Shown in pieces: positions 1 to 52,900 of a DNA stretch of 64,000 nucleotides (position 1 is the stretch's first letter; every line of letters begins with the position of its first letter). Origin of the DNA: Rhea pennata (lineage: Eukaryota; Chordata; Aves; Rheiformes; Rheidae). A program made the translations under genes and the position numbers. The DNA lies in assembly GCF_028389875.1 (NCBI RefSeq), contig NC_084665.1, positions 22,724,001-22,788,000 on the forward strand. The letters are read 5' to 3'. Under the pieces are notes generated by a model. The model searched no databases. It was given only the letters and a program-made list of their open reading frames with translations, and had not been told where the DNA came from.

Positions 1-3000
1 TTAAGCTGTATTTGGATGGAAACAGGATTTTATTTTTATGGGAAATCAGTATTTAAATTTTGTAGTCAAATAAAAGATATGGCTACCTGAGGAAAAGGTT
101 AAGTTAAATATTTATACTAAAGCTTTTCGTATATAGAATATGTTAACTGTAATTAATGAACTGATTATTTCTGAGTTTTGGAGTCATATCTTAAAGGTGC
201 TTCGAGAAATTTTAGAAAGCTTCTGTCATGTTTTAGCTAATAAATATTTTTGAAAAGGTGTTGCCAGTGTGTGAGGGTGTTTATTTTGTTTAGTTCATGT
301 TTTTTTTTTTTTTTTTTTTTTTTTTTCAGAAGTTACAGATCTTTCATTAGTTTTTTAGTTATAGATCGGAAAACTTTCTGCTCTTCTAACCTTGAACACT
401 TTTTAATTCTGACCAAAGTTATCAAAATATTTTCTGTGAACGTACTGGCTATGCTAAAATTCAGGTTTTTTAATGTGAAAGCATTTTTGTATACGTCCTA
501 AATGAAAAGAAGTCACTTTGTTCTGAAGGTGCAAACAATAACGTATTTCTAAATCAGTATGTGGTACTGTGACATCAGTAGCACAACAGTTTGTCTAGTT
601 TGTGTGAAGGATATACTCTTCTAATAAACGGGGAGAGGGAAGAAAAAAGATGACCTCTGTTGTACCTGATGGAAAGTCAGTTCAGCAACTGTTCATGTGC
701 TCCTCCTTGGTTGCATTATGGGATCATACACCGAAACGTCTAATAATGCAATACTAAAGTAACTAAAGTGATATTCATTGATTATTAAAGCGCTTCTATA
801 TCTGCCCTGATAAAAATATGTGATTACTTTGGGGGACTAGGGGGTGTGGAACTAATTGGTATAAAATGTGTTGTAGTGGGTCTGGCATCACTTGGCTTAA
901 AGCAATAAAAACATTATTATGGGTTAAGCTAACTGAAGATGCTCCATATGGAATTGCTGGTCCTTTCTTCCCTAAAAAAAAGGGTTTGAATAATTTTTCA
1001 CATTTCAATGAAGAACAGGATTCATGAAACAAGATTCTTGGGAAAAGTTAACACTAATGTTAATAGTGAGGCAGAAATCTTTTGTGGAGCCTGAACCTGG
1101 AGGTATGTAAGTGTCTTTGAATGCTGCTGTTTCAAAGTACAAATACTGGGAATAGAAAGTATTTGTATTGCATTTAATTTGACAGCTTGCTGTGATGCAA
1201 GATGTTCTGGGATGAATGTTGGCTAGATCAGAAAACAGCTGTAACAGTTATCTCTATTATACAACTGTCTGTAATGAGATATTGCACATGAATGAAAAAT
1301 AACTCATTAAATACATCCTGTTTGCAAAATGTGATAAGGCTTCACAGGCATAACAGAATTTCAGCATGAAGAAATTAGTGCCAAAATTAATTTCTAAAAT
1401 TAAATTCTGCTCTTAATAAAAGAGCAGAAAATCATGTGGTAATGATGCGCATAACACTTTCCATAATTCTTTTCTGATTTGTTTGAGGTATTGAACTGCT
1501 TTTTATTTAAATCTGTGTGTCAGATCTTTCTGTTCTTCCGTAGATTCTGAGCTCAGAATCTATGTTTTGAAATACTTGATTTGGTAGGCTTGATGATAGC
1601 AGTGTGGTGACATAACCAGGTAGGTTCTAGCTAAACTTTGGAATTTTTTAATAAGAATAAATCAAAATAATAAATCAGTAATTTTCTGGTGTGCATGTAT
1701 TATTAATTCCAGATATGTTTTCTCGAGACCATTACCTAAGTAAAACTCATAGAAACAGAACTTATATTTTGGAATTTGCAAACCATTGTACACGCATCTC
1801 TGATAGCAAACAGGTCACCTAAGAGCAGTATGTGGCCAACATAGAACTTTGGGATGCTGCTGCTTATATGAGGGAGCAAGGGGGACAAAAAATTAAAAAA
1901 TTTTTTGGACTGATTTTGGGGTTAGTTCAGAGGTATGATGTGTCCTTTACTGCCCCTTTTTACAGCAGAGGTGATGGTTAATTCCTAATACAGGAACGTT
2001 TTCCAAAATGCAGTCCCGTTAAATTGGCAGCATCCTGAAAAGTGCTTTTCAGCCCTGGAGTCTCCTAATCATATCTTTAGAATTGTACTCGCATACTTTG
2101 CTTTAGTTGGATCAATTAGCTTAATTCAGAAGTACAGATGACCAGGCTTTTTATTTCAGAGTTGCAAACAAGATTAAAAAGAAAAAATGCATTATAAAAT
2201 TTAATTCTAGATTGCATTTAGCAACAGAGTTCTTAATTGTTTCTATGTCCTTCTTACTGAATTTGGTATGTTCTTATTGAAGAGCCTTCTGACGAGCTTT
2301 CTTGTACTGCATCTTTTAATCAGATCCTCTCTCTCCAGATTGCATTATATACATCTAAATATCCTTTCTTGCCATTTCAGTATTCCCATAACATATCATA
2401 AAGTACTCGCTCTGCCTATATTTTTTTACTCGCATAATTATTAATGCTTTCTTAGGTGTTGGTAGACTAAATGATATGCTGTGAACACCCGTGGCAGAAT
2501 GACATCAGAGTACTTTGTCCCTATCATCTTAACCATGAGTCTCTTGCTGCTTTAATGTTTCATTTACATAATAGTTGTTTTTTTCTTTCTTGCAGTAACT
2601 TGAGCTGTGACCTGTACCTGAAAGAAAAATGAGATATTATGCTTTGTGTATCACTTGTTTTCCATGCTATATTAGCATTACAAGGTGCTTTTTTCTTTTT
2701 TTTTCTCTCTATGGTACTTCAACTTTGTTTTTGGAGGTAGGTTATAATTGTAAGCCACAAAAATTTGCAGCATTATTTTAAAGAAGTACATAGTATTTGC
2801 AGTTATTTTTTTAACTTCTTTTTCTGTTGAAGGCCGTAGTGACCTTCTAAAGGAGGAATCTCTCAAATTACTTTTCAAATTAGTGAGCTAACTGATTTTG
2901 AGTGTCGTGGTTTTTTCCTCACTTGTTACAGACATCAAAAGTGATAGTTAAAAATCATATAGAATACTAGTCTCAAAAGGGGCTTCCTAGAAATGCTGCT

Positions 3001-6000
3001 AAAACAGCTTGATAAATCTGGCAGTCTCTGCTCAAGGGAGCTTTTCTAATAAATGTCCTATGATTACTAAATAGCAAGATTTTAAACTATGTCCAAAATT
3101 CCTTAGTCTGAAGAGAAAAGAAATACCTTTTTTGCCTCGCTGATTGTGTGATGCAGAGGTATTAGAACACCAATATGTAGGAAGAAGAATTGAAACTCTT
3201 TCACATAAATAGTAGTCCAAGAAACAATTGCATATTAATTTTGTCAATTGTTGATGCACGGATAGAAAAGAAGCTAGACGATCATAAAAATACACTCTCC
3301 CACCTGTGCCAGCAGTGACTGGCAAGCTCCTGTCCAGCTTGCCTTTTGGCACCCACTGCGAAGGGCTGGAATGGAGAGGCACGGGCTGTGTGCCTGGAGG
3401 GAAGGATGGCTGCCGCCTGACCTAGGTTACTGTGCTGCTGCAGGAACGAGGAGGCTGGTGGCCAGCACGGGAAAGGTCCAGCTCCTGCAGCAGTTGTTAC
3501 CTACCACTCCTCTCCAGCATCAGGAGCAATCCTGTGACGTAACTGTTCATCAATTTTCAATGCTCAGAGGCATATTCTGCACTTTTGGGGAGAAAATCTT
3601 AGACTGAGTGAAAATGACATTCTGTTTTATGTTGGATATGACTCATTAACTGCCAGTTAGACTGCAGTGGTGCATTTCTGTTGCTAAAGTTGCTGCTCTT
3701 ATCTTTTTAAAAATATGTTTATTAGTCAAAATTATTATTTTGTCTCTTAAGGTTATGATAAATATGCTTGAAATGAAGTCTCTTACTCATTAACACCAGT
3801 GCTGCGAATGCTGATATAACCATTAACTTAAGAGATGTCACTTTAGTTGCATGGAAGTGTTAGCAGGATAGTACTTGATTCCTCGAATGTTCTGCTTAAG
3901 TTTTCTCTAGTGAGCCTTTGCACATTAAATTAATCTTAAAGCAATTTTCTGCCAAATTTAATCTCCCTTAAAGTTTCAAACATAGTGATGGTAAAGTTTT
4001 AGTGCTATCTGCTTTAAATTAAAAAAATGAAATGATTCTTGTAAACCTAGTAGATCAACTTCTATTTTTCTGTCTTTGCAGTAAAGCAAACTATGACATT
4101 TGTTGCTGCTTTATCAAAATAGGGAGAGCTGTTTACCAAACATCTACTACTAGTCAGAGATAGAGGTAAATGAGAAATGTAAGTTTGCACAAGGAACCTT
4201 GAAGATCTCCCAAGTAACAGCATATTCCACGTCAAGAACTGTTTAAGGTTTGCTTAGCTATTGACCACTACCTAATGTCTTTTCTTCCACAGTTAATGCT
4301 TCTGAGCTCTAATTTTACTAAGGGAAAATGTGGGAGATTTCTTTAAAATCCTCATTGTAGGCACCTAGGTTCCTGTGTCATCTCTCAGGTGCTGGTGTAT
4401 AGGAAAGTGTGTCAGTTTCTGCAAGCTAGCAACTTCTGTGATATAATTTGAGATTTGCTGGCACAGATGAATAGCATTATGTTTGTTTTGGTGACCTCAG
4501 GTATTACAGGCGTATCCCTCTGTCTGCTTCTCTATCCATTGTTTCGTAGTTTTACTGATGATTGTTTAATGCCCTGCTTCACTAGCCATTTTAGTTGCAT
4601 AGGTGATGTGTCTGAACTACGTGGATAGGGAAACAACGCTTTCTAGAAGAATTACTGTCCGAAAGGTGGGAATGCATGCAGGGCCTTGAAGAATACATGC
4701 AATTAAAATACACAGGGGCAATAAATATAGTGTGGAGAATGACTAGGAGGGATTACAAGCTGTAGGAGATGCAGGCTTTCCAAAGTAGGTCACAGTTTTG
4801 AGAAGATCCCAGCAGTTTCATTTATGGGATGATGCCCCAACATTACCTTATCCGTGATTCATCTGAGGATGAAGATGACAGCAATGAAAGTGTAACTGTT
4901 TAGAAAGAGGCAGCAAGGATCCTCACAGTCAAAGGTTTGTGGCGAGTGTTCAGTCTCATAAATGAAGTGGCTGAGATCTTTTGGAATGGTGATCTACTCA
5001 GTGCTTAGGGAACACGTTGGCCTCAAGGCTGACTGTATTTCATGGATGTGGTTTTGTATCTCTCAGAAGTAGCAAAACTGGACTGTGGCATGCAAAGACA
5101 CTTCTTTCCTCCATGAATTTAATAGAAATGAGTTTTTATTGCCTCTTTGGCTAATGAAATTCAAACAAAAGTAGGGTTTTATTTAGCTTTCTTAAATGTT
5201 GAAGTTTTAGTTAGTATTTTCTTCTTGCAGTTTATATCCAACAATGCTTGCCGTTATTCTCCCTTATAGTAGTACTTTTGTGCACTGTAAAATTTTCAAG
5301 CTCAAGTATGAGATGATACCATGACTCTTAGAAGCTATTTACTTACATAGTTATGCCTGAATTAACTGCAGTGAGATCTGGATTGATGATGATACAGTAA
5401 AACTGGTTGACTCACCCTTTTTGTGGATGGTAGAGATCTTTCCAATTCTAATAAAGGTTATTCATGGAGTGGGTGTTTTGTCTTATACTGTCTTGTGAAA
5501 TACCTTCTCAACAGTATTGCTGAAAAGCTTCTTTCCTAAAGTAAAATGTATTTTTTAAGATTCTGCCTTCATTAGCCATACAAAAATTTAAATATTTGCC
5601 TAAACAGACAGAGTATGGATTTCTGTTCTGTTGTAATGGATGCTTTGTGTAGTGCTAAAGGAACCAGAGTTTTTAGAGCAAATATAATTGGAGTATTCTT
5701 GATATAAATCTTGTTGTCCATACCATTTGACCATCAAAAATGGCATAATCTTACCTGCTTAAAACTAAATTTAAACTAAACTGAGGCATGACCTTTTAAC
5801 TTCTTTGTAATGTCAATGTAGACATGACATCAGTTAATGGAGAAACTTGAAAGAAATCTTTCGGAAAATCTTTGTCTTTTGAAAGCTGAAGCAATAGCAT
5901 TGATGTTAGTGATTCTGTATGAGAGTTGGTATTTGGCTTTTCTGCTCGACTACAGCAGTGCATATTGGCTTATTGAAGCTTTTCACAATCTTATTGTTTG

Positions 6001-7477
6001 AGAATTGTACGGAAGTTACCACCTTATTTTAAAAAAGCAAGTAACAGCTTCTTGTGGCTGACTGCAGGAAAACTTGATCTATTACTAGGAAATCCTTGTG
6101 CCTAATTACTCTATGCATAGACTCTTCAATTCACATTAAATTTTGTATTTCTAAATAAAAGCAGATATCAATTTTTAAAATAAGACTAGCACTTATAGAG
6201 CAATTAGGATTTGAGCCTGTCTTTACAGTTCAGTTTTCCTGCATGTTTGAAGTAAGCTTGTGGTTTCTCTGAGGTTCTGGATGGCTTAATTGAAACTGGC
6301 CAGTGTCTTGTTAATTTTCCTCTGTGTTGTTTGGCAAGGAGGTGAATAGCCAATGCCCTTGGGCTCTCTTTCCCTTCAGAGGCCACAGCTTCAGCTTTTA
6401 CTTTGGCTACTTTGGGAGTGATGGTAGTGAAATCTGTATCATCCTGGCCTCAGGCATTCTGTTGTAACAGATAGATTTCCATATACGTCTCTTAGATGTG
6501 AAGGTGAACATATGTTGCTACTGACTGATCCTGAAATTAACTTAAAGCAACAACAAAAAAAATTGAAACCCAAACCAAACACATACACGCTACACATTAT
6601 GAAAAGGGAGATGTTCCATTTAAGTGTAAAAATATTATTTATTGCAAAATTGTGAGCATGTGGTTCTTGCCATATCTTATGGGACATCTTATATCACTTG
6701 GTAAGCTGTTTGGGAGCATATACATAGGGTTGTGAAGGTTTGGAGAGAACCACCTCTCCCCTTTCTTTCTCTTTCTAGCTGCCTGCTAACATGTACAAGA
6801 TGGGGGTTTTTTGCTACCTTTGGAATAGTAACAAATAGATAAATCAAACTGAAATTTAAATTTTGCAGTCGGTGAGGTCTTGAGTCTCTGTACCCACTAA
6901 AAGAAGTTTATTTATTAAGTGGACACACAAATGTGGATTTTCTTTGTTGTTGTGTTTAGTTTTTTTCCACTCTTGGCTTCAGTTTCCTATATGACAGCAG
7001 AAATACATCTTTACTCTCTTGAAATGGTGGTGGCAAAACAGAGACAAGACAAATCTGTCTGAATAATTTGTCCTTGTAAAGTGAAGAGGCCTTAATGAAG
7101 GAGCAATGACATCTTGTGCCAGACACTGTAAATTGTTACTTGGCCAGAGTTCTAGATGAAGTCCATTAAAACTAATTTATGCAGCAAGAGTGTTGTTACA
7201 GCCTATTTCTAGTTTGTACTTAGATTACATCTTTTAATTTTTTTATGATACTAAAAGTGAAAATAAATATTTTTCTTAGAAGTAAGACATCTGTTTCTAC
7301 TACTTCAGGTTCTTTTTATAGAACTCATTTAGTTTCTGTCTATAAATGGAATTATAACTCATTGGAGTAAAAGAAATGCATTGAGGAAGGAAAACAACTG
7401 CCAGAAAGTCTTTTTTGATTTCTTTTTGTTCTTTATCTATGCTATATTTATATGATTTTTTTTTTCGTTTAAAGCAG
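1..7477 (+). other. Intron 1 of RAB3GAP2 (3' part)
   Basis: No exon fits here: I looked for the remaining N-terminal coding sequence and did not find it. The content is AT-rich unique sequence with a T-tract at 301-326 and a relatively GC-rich patch at 3300-3540. A coding-like relic lies at about 4622-4903, and a short inverted repeat with C/D-like boxes at 4545-4621 (see findings). No promoter or CpG island is visible. Confidence 0.7.
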
Positions 7478-47540
<40,063 letters not shown>

Positions 47541-48411
47541 CATTCTTGGTTAAAACTAGTCTGCGATATAGTGATATAATGCATGACTTTACACAATAAG
47601 GCTGAACTTTATAGAAGGAAACGTTAATGTGGCTTTTGTAAAACAACCAAAAGAACAACCCTTCCCACCCCAGAATTTCAGAAGATAATTTTGAATTGGA
47701 ATTTATTTTAAATTCTGCACTAGTACAAAGATGGTTAGTTTCTAGTACATTTGTCAGTATTTGAAATGCTTTGTTATTTATTTCTCACTTGAGTGCTTCT
47801 TGCAATAGTCTAAATTGGATAGATTTGACAGCAGTTTTAATCTATTTACAAAATTACATCTCGTGAAATTCTGTATTTCATACTAGTGGTAACTGCTGCA
47901 GTTTCAATGTTCCATGTATGATTAATTTTTTAAAGCAAGCTCTAGAATTACACCTGAAAACTTCAGTCTCTGAAGTTACCCTGTAAAGCCAATAGTGCTT
48001 TTTCAGAGCTAGAACTGGTGTTGGGCTCATGCCTTGTAACTGTATTATCATGAGAATGATGATGGCTCTAGACATAGGACAAGGGGCTGAGGCATTATGT
48101 GAGGGGAGAACCTTCCACTCTAGACACAATTATGGACTCATCTCTTAGTCCAGATCTCTGACCACTCTTTCCATGGATATTAGGCCTCAGCTAAAACTGG
48201 TTTTACATCCCTGTCCTTAAGTATTAAGCTCTTTTGAATTTCAGTGGGTCAAGGAGTGTCTTACCGTACAGTTGTTTCCTCCCCATCTTATCACTGTAGA
48301 AGATGTAGTATGCTATAAATCTCTGCACATGTTAACTTTTAGTCAAAAACTGCTTAAATAGTTGACCCAGCTTTACTAAGTACCTTAGCCTTAAAAAAGA
48401 AAAAAAAAAAC

Positions 48412-48417
48412 AATAAA
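48412..48417 (+). promoter_or_regulatory. Possible proximal poly(A) signal of RAB3GAP2
   Basis: AATAAA follows an A-rich run (48393-48410). Use of this site would shorten the 3' UTR to about 0.9 kb. The A-rich flank also makes internal oligo-dT priming a likely artefact in cDNA data. Confidence 0.4.
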
Positions 48418-49215
48418 CTTATTTACAGTACCTACAGGGAATTATATAGTGAGTATCTTCACTATTGGGGTGGTATATTAAACAATTATCTTGCATCAGT
48501 TAATACTGTTTACTTTATACTTAAAGGAATGTTTCCTGGGAAAAGCCAGGATGGAAGAATATCGGTGTAAACTGTTTTTGTCTTGAAGTCGGATTAAATT
48601 ACTCGCTCAGTACTGTAACTTGTTCTTCTTGCATTATATGTAAGAAACTTCCATAGAATTCTGCCTTGTTACCACAGAGAATTTGGTCTTACCTTTCTGA
48701 AGTATGTGCTGCTGTCATCCAAGGGTTACAGTTCTGGAGATAGCTTGTTCTATATAAGTTATTTCGCCTGTTCAAGGTCCGCAGTTCTTAAGTGCTGTAC
48801 TTTAATGTAACTGACTAAGGCTCTTTGAAAAGTTTTGCTGTTAGATGTCTGACTTCCTTCAGTGGTATGAGATCAGTTATAGTAAAGACCAGTAAGAATT
48901 CTAGTAAGAATAACTGGCTGTCTCTAATCTACACTTTCAGTAACTTCAATTATAAAACTATAGAATTAAAGCAGCTCTGAAGGGAGGGGAAAAAAAAAAT
49001 AAAAGTTGTACACTGATTTTACCACCTTGCCTAACAGCACTTCAAACTTCTGCAGAAATAAGAGTGAATAATCATGAAAATTAAGGAAAGACTTTTCTTG
49101 GTTGTGTTACATTCCTGTATCCTGGTATAGCTGTGTAAAGGACTTCACTGTAACAGTATCATGTCAGAGCTCACACTACACCAATCAAATCTGTAATGTA
49201 CTGTAAGTAATATTC

Positions 49216-49223
49216 TGTATATA
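49216..49223 (+). promoter_or_regulatory. Pumilio-type motif in RAB3GAP2 3' UTR
   Basis: TGTATATA fits the UGUANAUA consensus bound by PUM1 and PUM2. It lies about 45 bases before the distal poly(A) signal. A single 8-mer is weak evidence, so binding is inference. Confidence 0.3.
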
Positions 49224-49265
49224 GTGCTATTTTGTGTCTTGCTGTGTATTTGTGTAAATTGATTA

Positions 49266-49271
49266 AATAAA
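49266..49271 (+). promoter_or_regulatory. Distal poly(A) signal of RAB3GAP2
   Basis: AATAAA is preceded by several TGTA elements and followed within 30 bases by a G/T- and T-rich stretch (49274-49305), the expected downstream element. Another AATAAA at 49444 could serve as a later alternative. Confidence 0.7.
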
Positions 49272-49364
49272 TTTGAGGGTTGATTGTATCTTTCTGTTTT
49301 TAGGTGATGTTGGACACTTTTTTTTCTTTAGTACTGTTTCACAAAGGAAGTACTCCAGCCTAGA

Positions 49365-49427
49365 CTTGGGACTGTATAAAACTAATTCCCTTGGGAATTA
49401 GTTCCCTTGGGACTGTATAAAACTAAT
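49365..49427. repeat. 22-bp direct duplication enclosing a palindrome in the intergenic gap
   Basis: CTTGGGACTGTATAAAACTAAT (shown here only to name it by position) occurs at 49365-49386 and 49406-49427, a period of 41 bp. Between and overlapping them, 49381-49402 is an inverted repeat with 10-bp perfect arms (ACTAATTCCC / GGGAATTAGT) around TT. It sits between the two convergent genes' 3' ends. Confidence 0.85.
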
Positions 49428-49514
49428 GCCAGTACAGAAATGTAATAAACTCATTTTGACTTAAATGAAATTCCACAGTAAGACTAATATGAACACAGGT
49501 TACTAAAACATAGT

Positions 49515-49751
49515 ATCTTATTTTGAACAGCCTTTTTAATTAAGCTTAAAAGTGATATACACAATTTGGTATATAATACAGAAGGTTCCCCCCATTCACA
49601 ATATAATTCTGCTGAGGCTGAATGTTAAACATCTTTTTCTGCAGTCTTCAATACAGACCTTTTGGTTAACCACCACTCTTACACATCTCAGTACTCACTC
49701 CAGTGGAGTTATCTACATTATGCCTATGCACAAACTGGTTAAATGTAGTCT
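49515..49751 (-). other. IARS2: IARS2 3' untranslated region (inferred)
   Basis: About 235 bases run from the stop to the inferred cleavage site. There is no AATAAA here on the minus strand. The best candidate signal is ATTAAA at 49535-49540. The end is approximate. Confidence 0.5.
49535..49540 (-). promoter_or_regulatory. Candidate IARS2 poly(A) signal (ATTAAA)
   Basis: TTTAAT on the + strand reads ATTAAA on the minus strand, the commonest variant signal. It lies 212 bases after the stop, with a TG-rich stretch about 40 bases downstream. The distance to the opposing RAB3GAP2 signal is about 265 bp. Confidence 0.45.
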
Positions 49752-49903
49752 TCAAACACTCCCTTTTCCAGCAATAACTTTCATGCACCGTGGGCAGGAA
49801 GTGCTTGAGGAATCAGAAGTGTATCTCCTGCAGCGAGGGCATTTTGCTTTGGCAGTTGGCATAACTATAACTTTATATGATGATTCTTCACGTATATCAC
49901 CAC
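49752..49903 (-). CDS. IARS2: IARS2 last coding exon, zinc finger and stop
   Basis: The acceptor is taacag. It encodes [20 protein letters not shown] then [19 protein letters not shown], and ends [10 protein letters not shown] with TGA (TCA on + at 49752). The two CPRC pairs form the C-terminal zinc finger of bacterial and mitochondrial IleRS, which contacts tRNA. Confidence 0.97.
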
Positions 49904-52900
49904 CTGTTAAGGAAAGCATTACTACTAAGAACAACTAGGTGTAGGTATATAGCATACTTCTATTTATAAAAAGGGAAGCTCAGCTCCATATATGAAGTGA
50001 GTAACAGTGTGCAGCAATGCAGAAAAGAACCAAATACTGCATACCAGAAAAGCAAGTCTGGAATAGTTATCTTTCTTACCTTCTAAGTTGATCAAAAAGG
50101 TCCCATTGATGATGTTTGCATCTGCAGGTGTTTCTTTAGGAAACTCACTCAGCAGAGTTGTTTGCGAAGCCATCATTATTTCATTCAGCTGTGATACACT
50201 AGAAGATTCCTCAGCCTGCAGTACCTAGGAAAGAGCATTAACTTTCAGACATGCAACCTGTTTCTTGTTGCTCAGCATCTATTCAAGTGCAGCCTTTTGC
50301 TAGCAACTGTTAAAGCAAAAATAGAATTGTGCTGTGTTTGCAACAGTTTTTGTAGCTTAGCTTCCAGATGTTATATTGCTACCAAGAGAATAGAACTTAT
50401 GCTCTCTTTTTGAGAAGTTTTATATTTTATATATATTATATTCATGTATAAATATACACATGCACATACAAACACCATATGTGCACCATATAATCATATA
50501 TATTATGTGCATACATTTAAATCTGGCATCAAAACTGAGATCTATGGTACAAACTCTTAAGGTTAGCTGTTCTTTAAAAATTATTAAATGCTAAGATTAA
50601 TGCCAGTGGTTCTCAAACCAAGTAGTTTCTTTGATAGTGAATCAGTGTCTATTTCAACCAAGAGTCCGAATTCATTACTCCTGCCCTTGCACCCCTACAG
50701 ACTTGAATTTGTGTCCAAGGCTCCCTTGTTCAGATAGGTGTTCTCAAGTTACCTCAACACATCATGAAAACAATTACTCTAGGGAGAACACTGCAGGTGG
50801 CATCAAAGCACTCATTTTCTGACAAGCACAAAGCCTTCCACTGAAGCAGAAGAGTGTTTATAGAAGTTAATAATATTTATTTTCCCCACAGTTGGGTTCT
50901 TAGTTGTATCTTTTACCTCCATTAATTCAAATAGAAGTCCAGGCTCAATGACGATGACAACTTCATATTCCAAAGCATTCTTGCCAGAGATGGACCCAAG
51001 GAAAGAGTCTCTTATTGCACATGCACCTTCTACTGCTTCCTCTGTCCCGGGTTTCTTCCACCCTGAGCTTGCTTTAATCCAGCCACTACGAAACACACCA
51101 CCTGAGACTTGAGAGCAAAGTAAACAAAAGAATTTTGAACATAGTGCCTTTCTATTCAAGTGCTTGTAAATGAATAAGAAAAACGGTGTAGCTCTGTATT
51201 TGCATTCTTTTTAACTGTGCAATTAAACAGTATGACAAGTCCTTAGAAACTATACATGCTTTACCCTTTTTATAAGGGAGGTACTGGAAAACCTCCTCTG
51301 CCAAGTGAGGAAGAATTGGTGCAAATGATCGGACTACTATGTCCAAAGCCTCTGCTAGCACAGTTTGACAGGAACGGCGTTTAGGATCTTTCTCTTCTTC
51401 ACAATAGAGCCTGCAAGATAGAGATGAAAGTTGTAAACAATTCTCTTAGTAGTGCTATGTTGTTATTATTACTTAAGGGCCATACTTTCAAGGCTGCCAA
51501 TACTACCTTTCATGTAAATTAGAAAAGCAAGCTGGATCAGGCTGAAAAAGCTTTTCCTAATTATCCTGCCTTGCAAAACAGTGGTATGCGTACAGGGACA
51601 TCTACGTACGCAGCCGCATTTTGTTAAAGGAAAGGAGCTTTTGTACAATGCATGTTAATTTGCTTCATTTGTATAGAAGGGAATCTTTTTTCAGGAAAGT
51701 GGGCCTGCAGCTCTGTTAACTCTTTATTCTAGTTCATCTATTAAATGTAGCATTTGAGCCGCCCCTCCTCTCCCTTTATTTTCAGTCTTGAAACCAAAGA
51801 TCATGCAACTCCATCCCCTCTTTCCCCCATGAAATCACCCTTTCAAATGTTGCTAAGCTATCAGACTACATCCTTGCTTAAGAAGTCACACCTTTAGGAT
51901 TCTTTATCTGTTTTTTAGACCAGTAAGATCTAACATTGCCCAGATAAGTGCTCCAGCCCCCACCCCTTATCCCCCCAAAAACACAAATGTACACATTGAC
52001 GAGTAGAAATACAGATTTAGAAATTTATCTTAAAACTAAATGAAGTTGTAAAGTGTGTACAATGCTTGACCACCTTTCAAAAGGATTCAGCACCCCCTAG
52101 TGGAAAGAATATGCTAGCACACTGATGACAAAAACAAGTATTCTGATAGCTGAAAGCAGCTTTCATCTAAGTGCTTTCATCTAAGTGCTTTAGTTCATCA
52201 AAAGCACAATAAATAGCTGTTAGACATTCTCAAAGGTACTTGTGTTCACTCAATATTTGCCTGAAGTGTTATTACCAGCATTTCAAAGCGATTAAGTTAT
52301 TTTTTTTTATTTCCCCATTTCCGTGATGACTTAAAGGCAGCAGGAATTAACTTACCTGTCTTTGATTATGCTGAAATAAAAGTTAGACAAACTTCTGGAG
52401 CAGAATGCTTGCAGTAATCGAACAACTTTGCTATAATCATATTCTTTGTATGCTTCTGTAACCTGGGATAGGGACCAGAGAGTTAAATACCAATTTTGAT
52501 CACACTGAACACAACAACAACTCCTGATGAACCTGAATTTGCACAAACTGTGCTGAGTGACAGGAAGTCTGAGATAATCTTTTCTTTAATGGTTGTTGGA
52601 GGGGAAAGCGTTAATTCAGTTAATCAAAACAAGAAATCATTTCAATTCAAATATGGAGGGGTAGAGGAGCAGGGGAACTACAGAAACTATATCCAATCAG
52701 CAGAATGGTTCTGAGTGCTATAAACTGCTAAACTCTATGGAATACAGAAGATTTCTGAAGCTCTAGTAGATCCTACTCTAGGTATTAACTCTAAAAATTT
52801 CTAATTAGAGGCCTGGGGGAAAGGGACACAAGGGAGAGGGAGAAAAAGACAGGTTCATGTCTAAAACAAATTGAAAATACTGAAAACAAAGACTTCCTCT

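Larger units (their letters stand above)
47541..49290 (+). other. RAB3GAP2: RAB3GAP2 3' untranslated region
   Basis: This AT-rich region of about 1.75 kb has no other gene signal. It holds an AU-rich TTATTTATTT-type motif near 47775-47783, a proximal AATAAA at 48412 and a Pumilio-type TGTATATA at 49216-49223. Several TGTA elements precede the distal poly(A) signal at 49266. The 3' end is inferred from that signal. Confidence 0.75.

Noticed and set aside
301..326. Poly(T) tract that might mark an antisense retrocopy 3' end
   Set aside because: No gene-like sequence or target-site duplication was seen on either side.
6204..6428. Minus-strand open frame of about 75 codons in intron 1 (KVAKVKAEAVASEGKE and so on)
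   Set aside because: It looks protein-like but matches nothing I recognise, has no splice or promoter context, and open frames of this length arise by chance in 64 kb.
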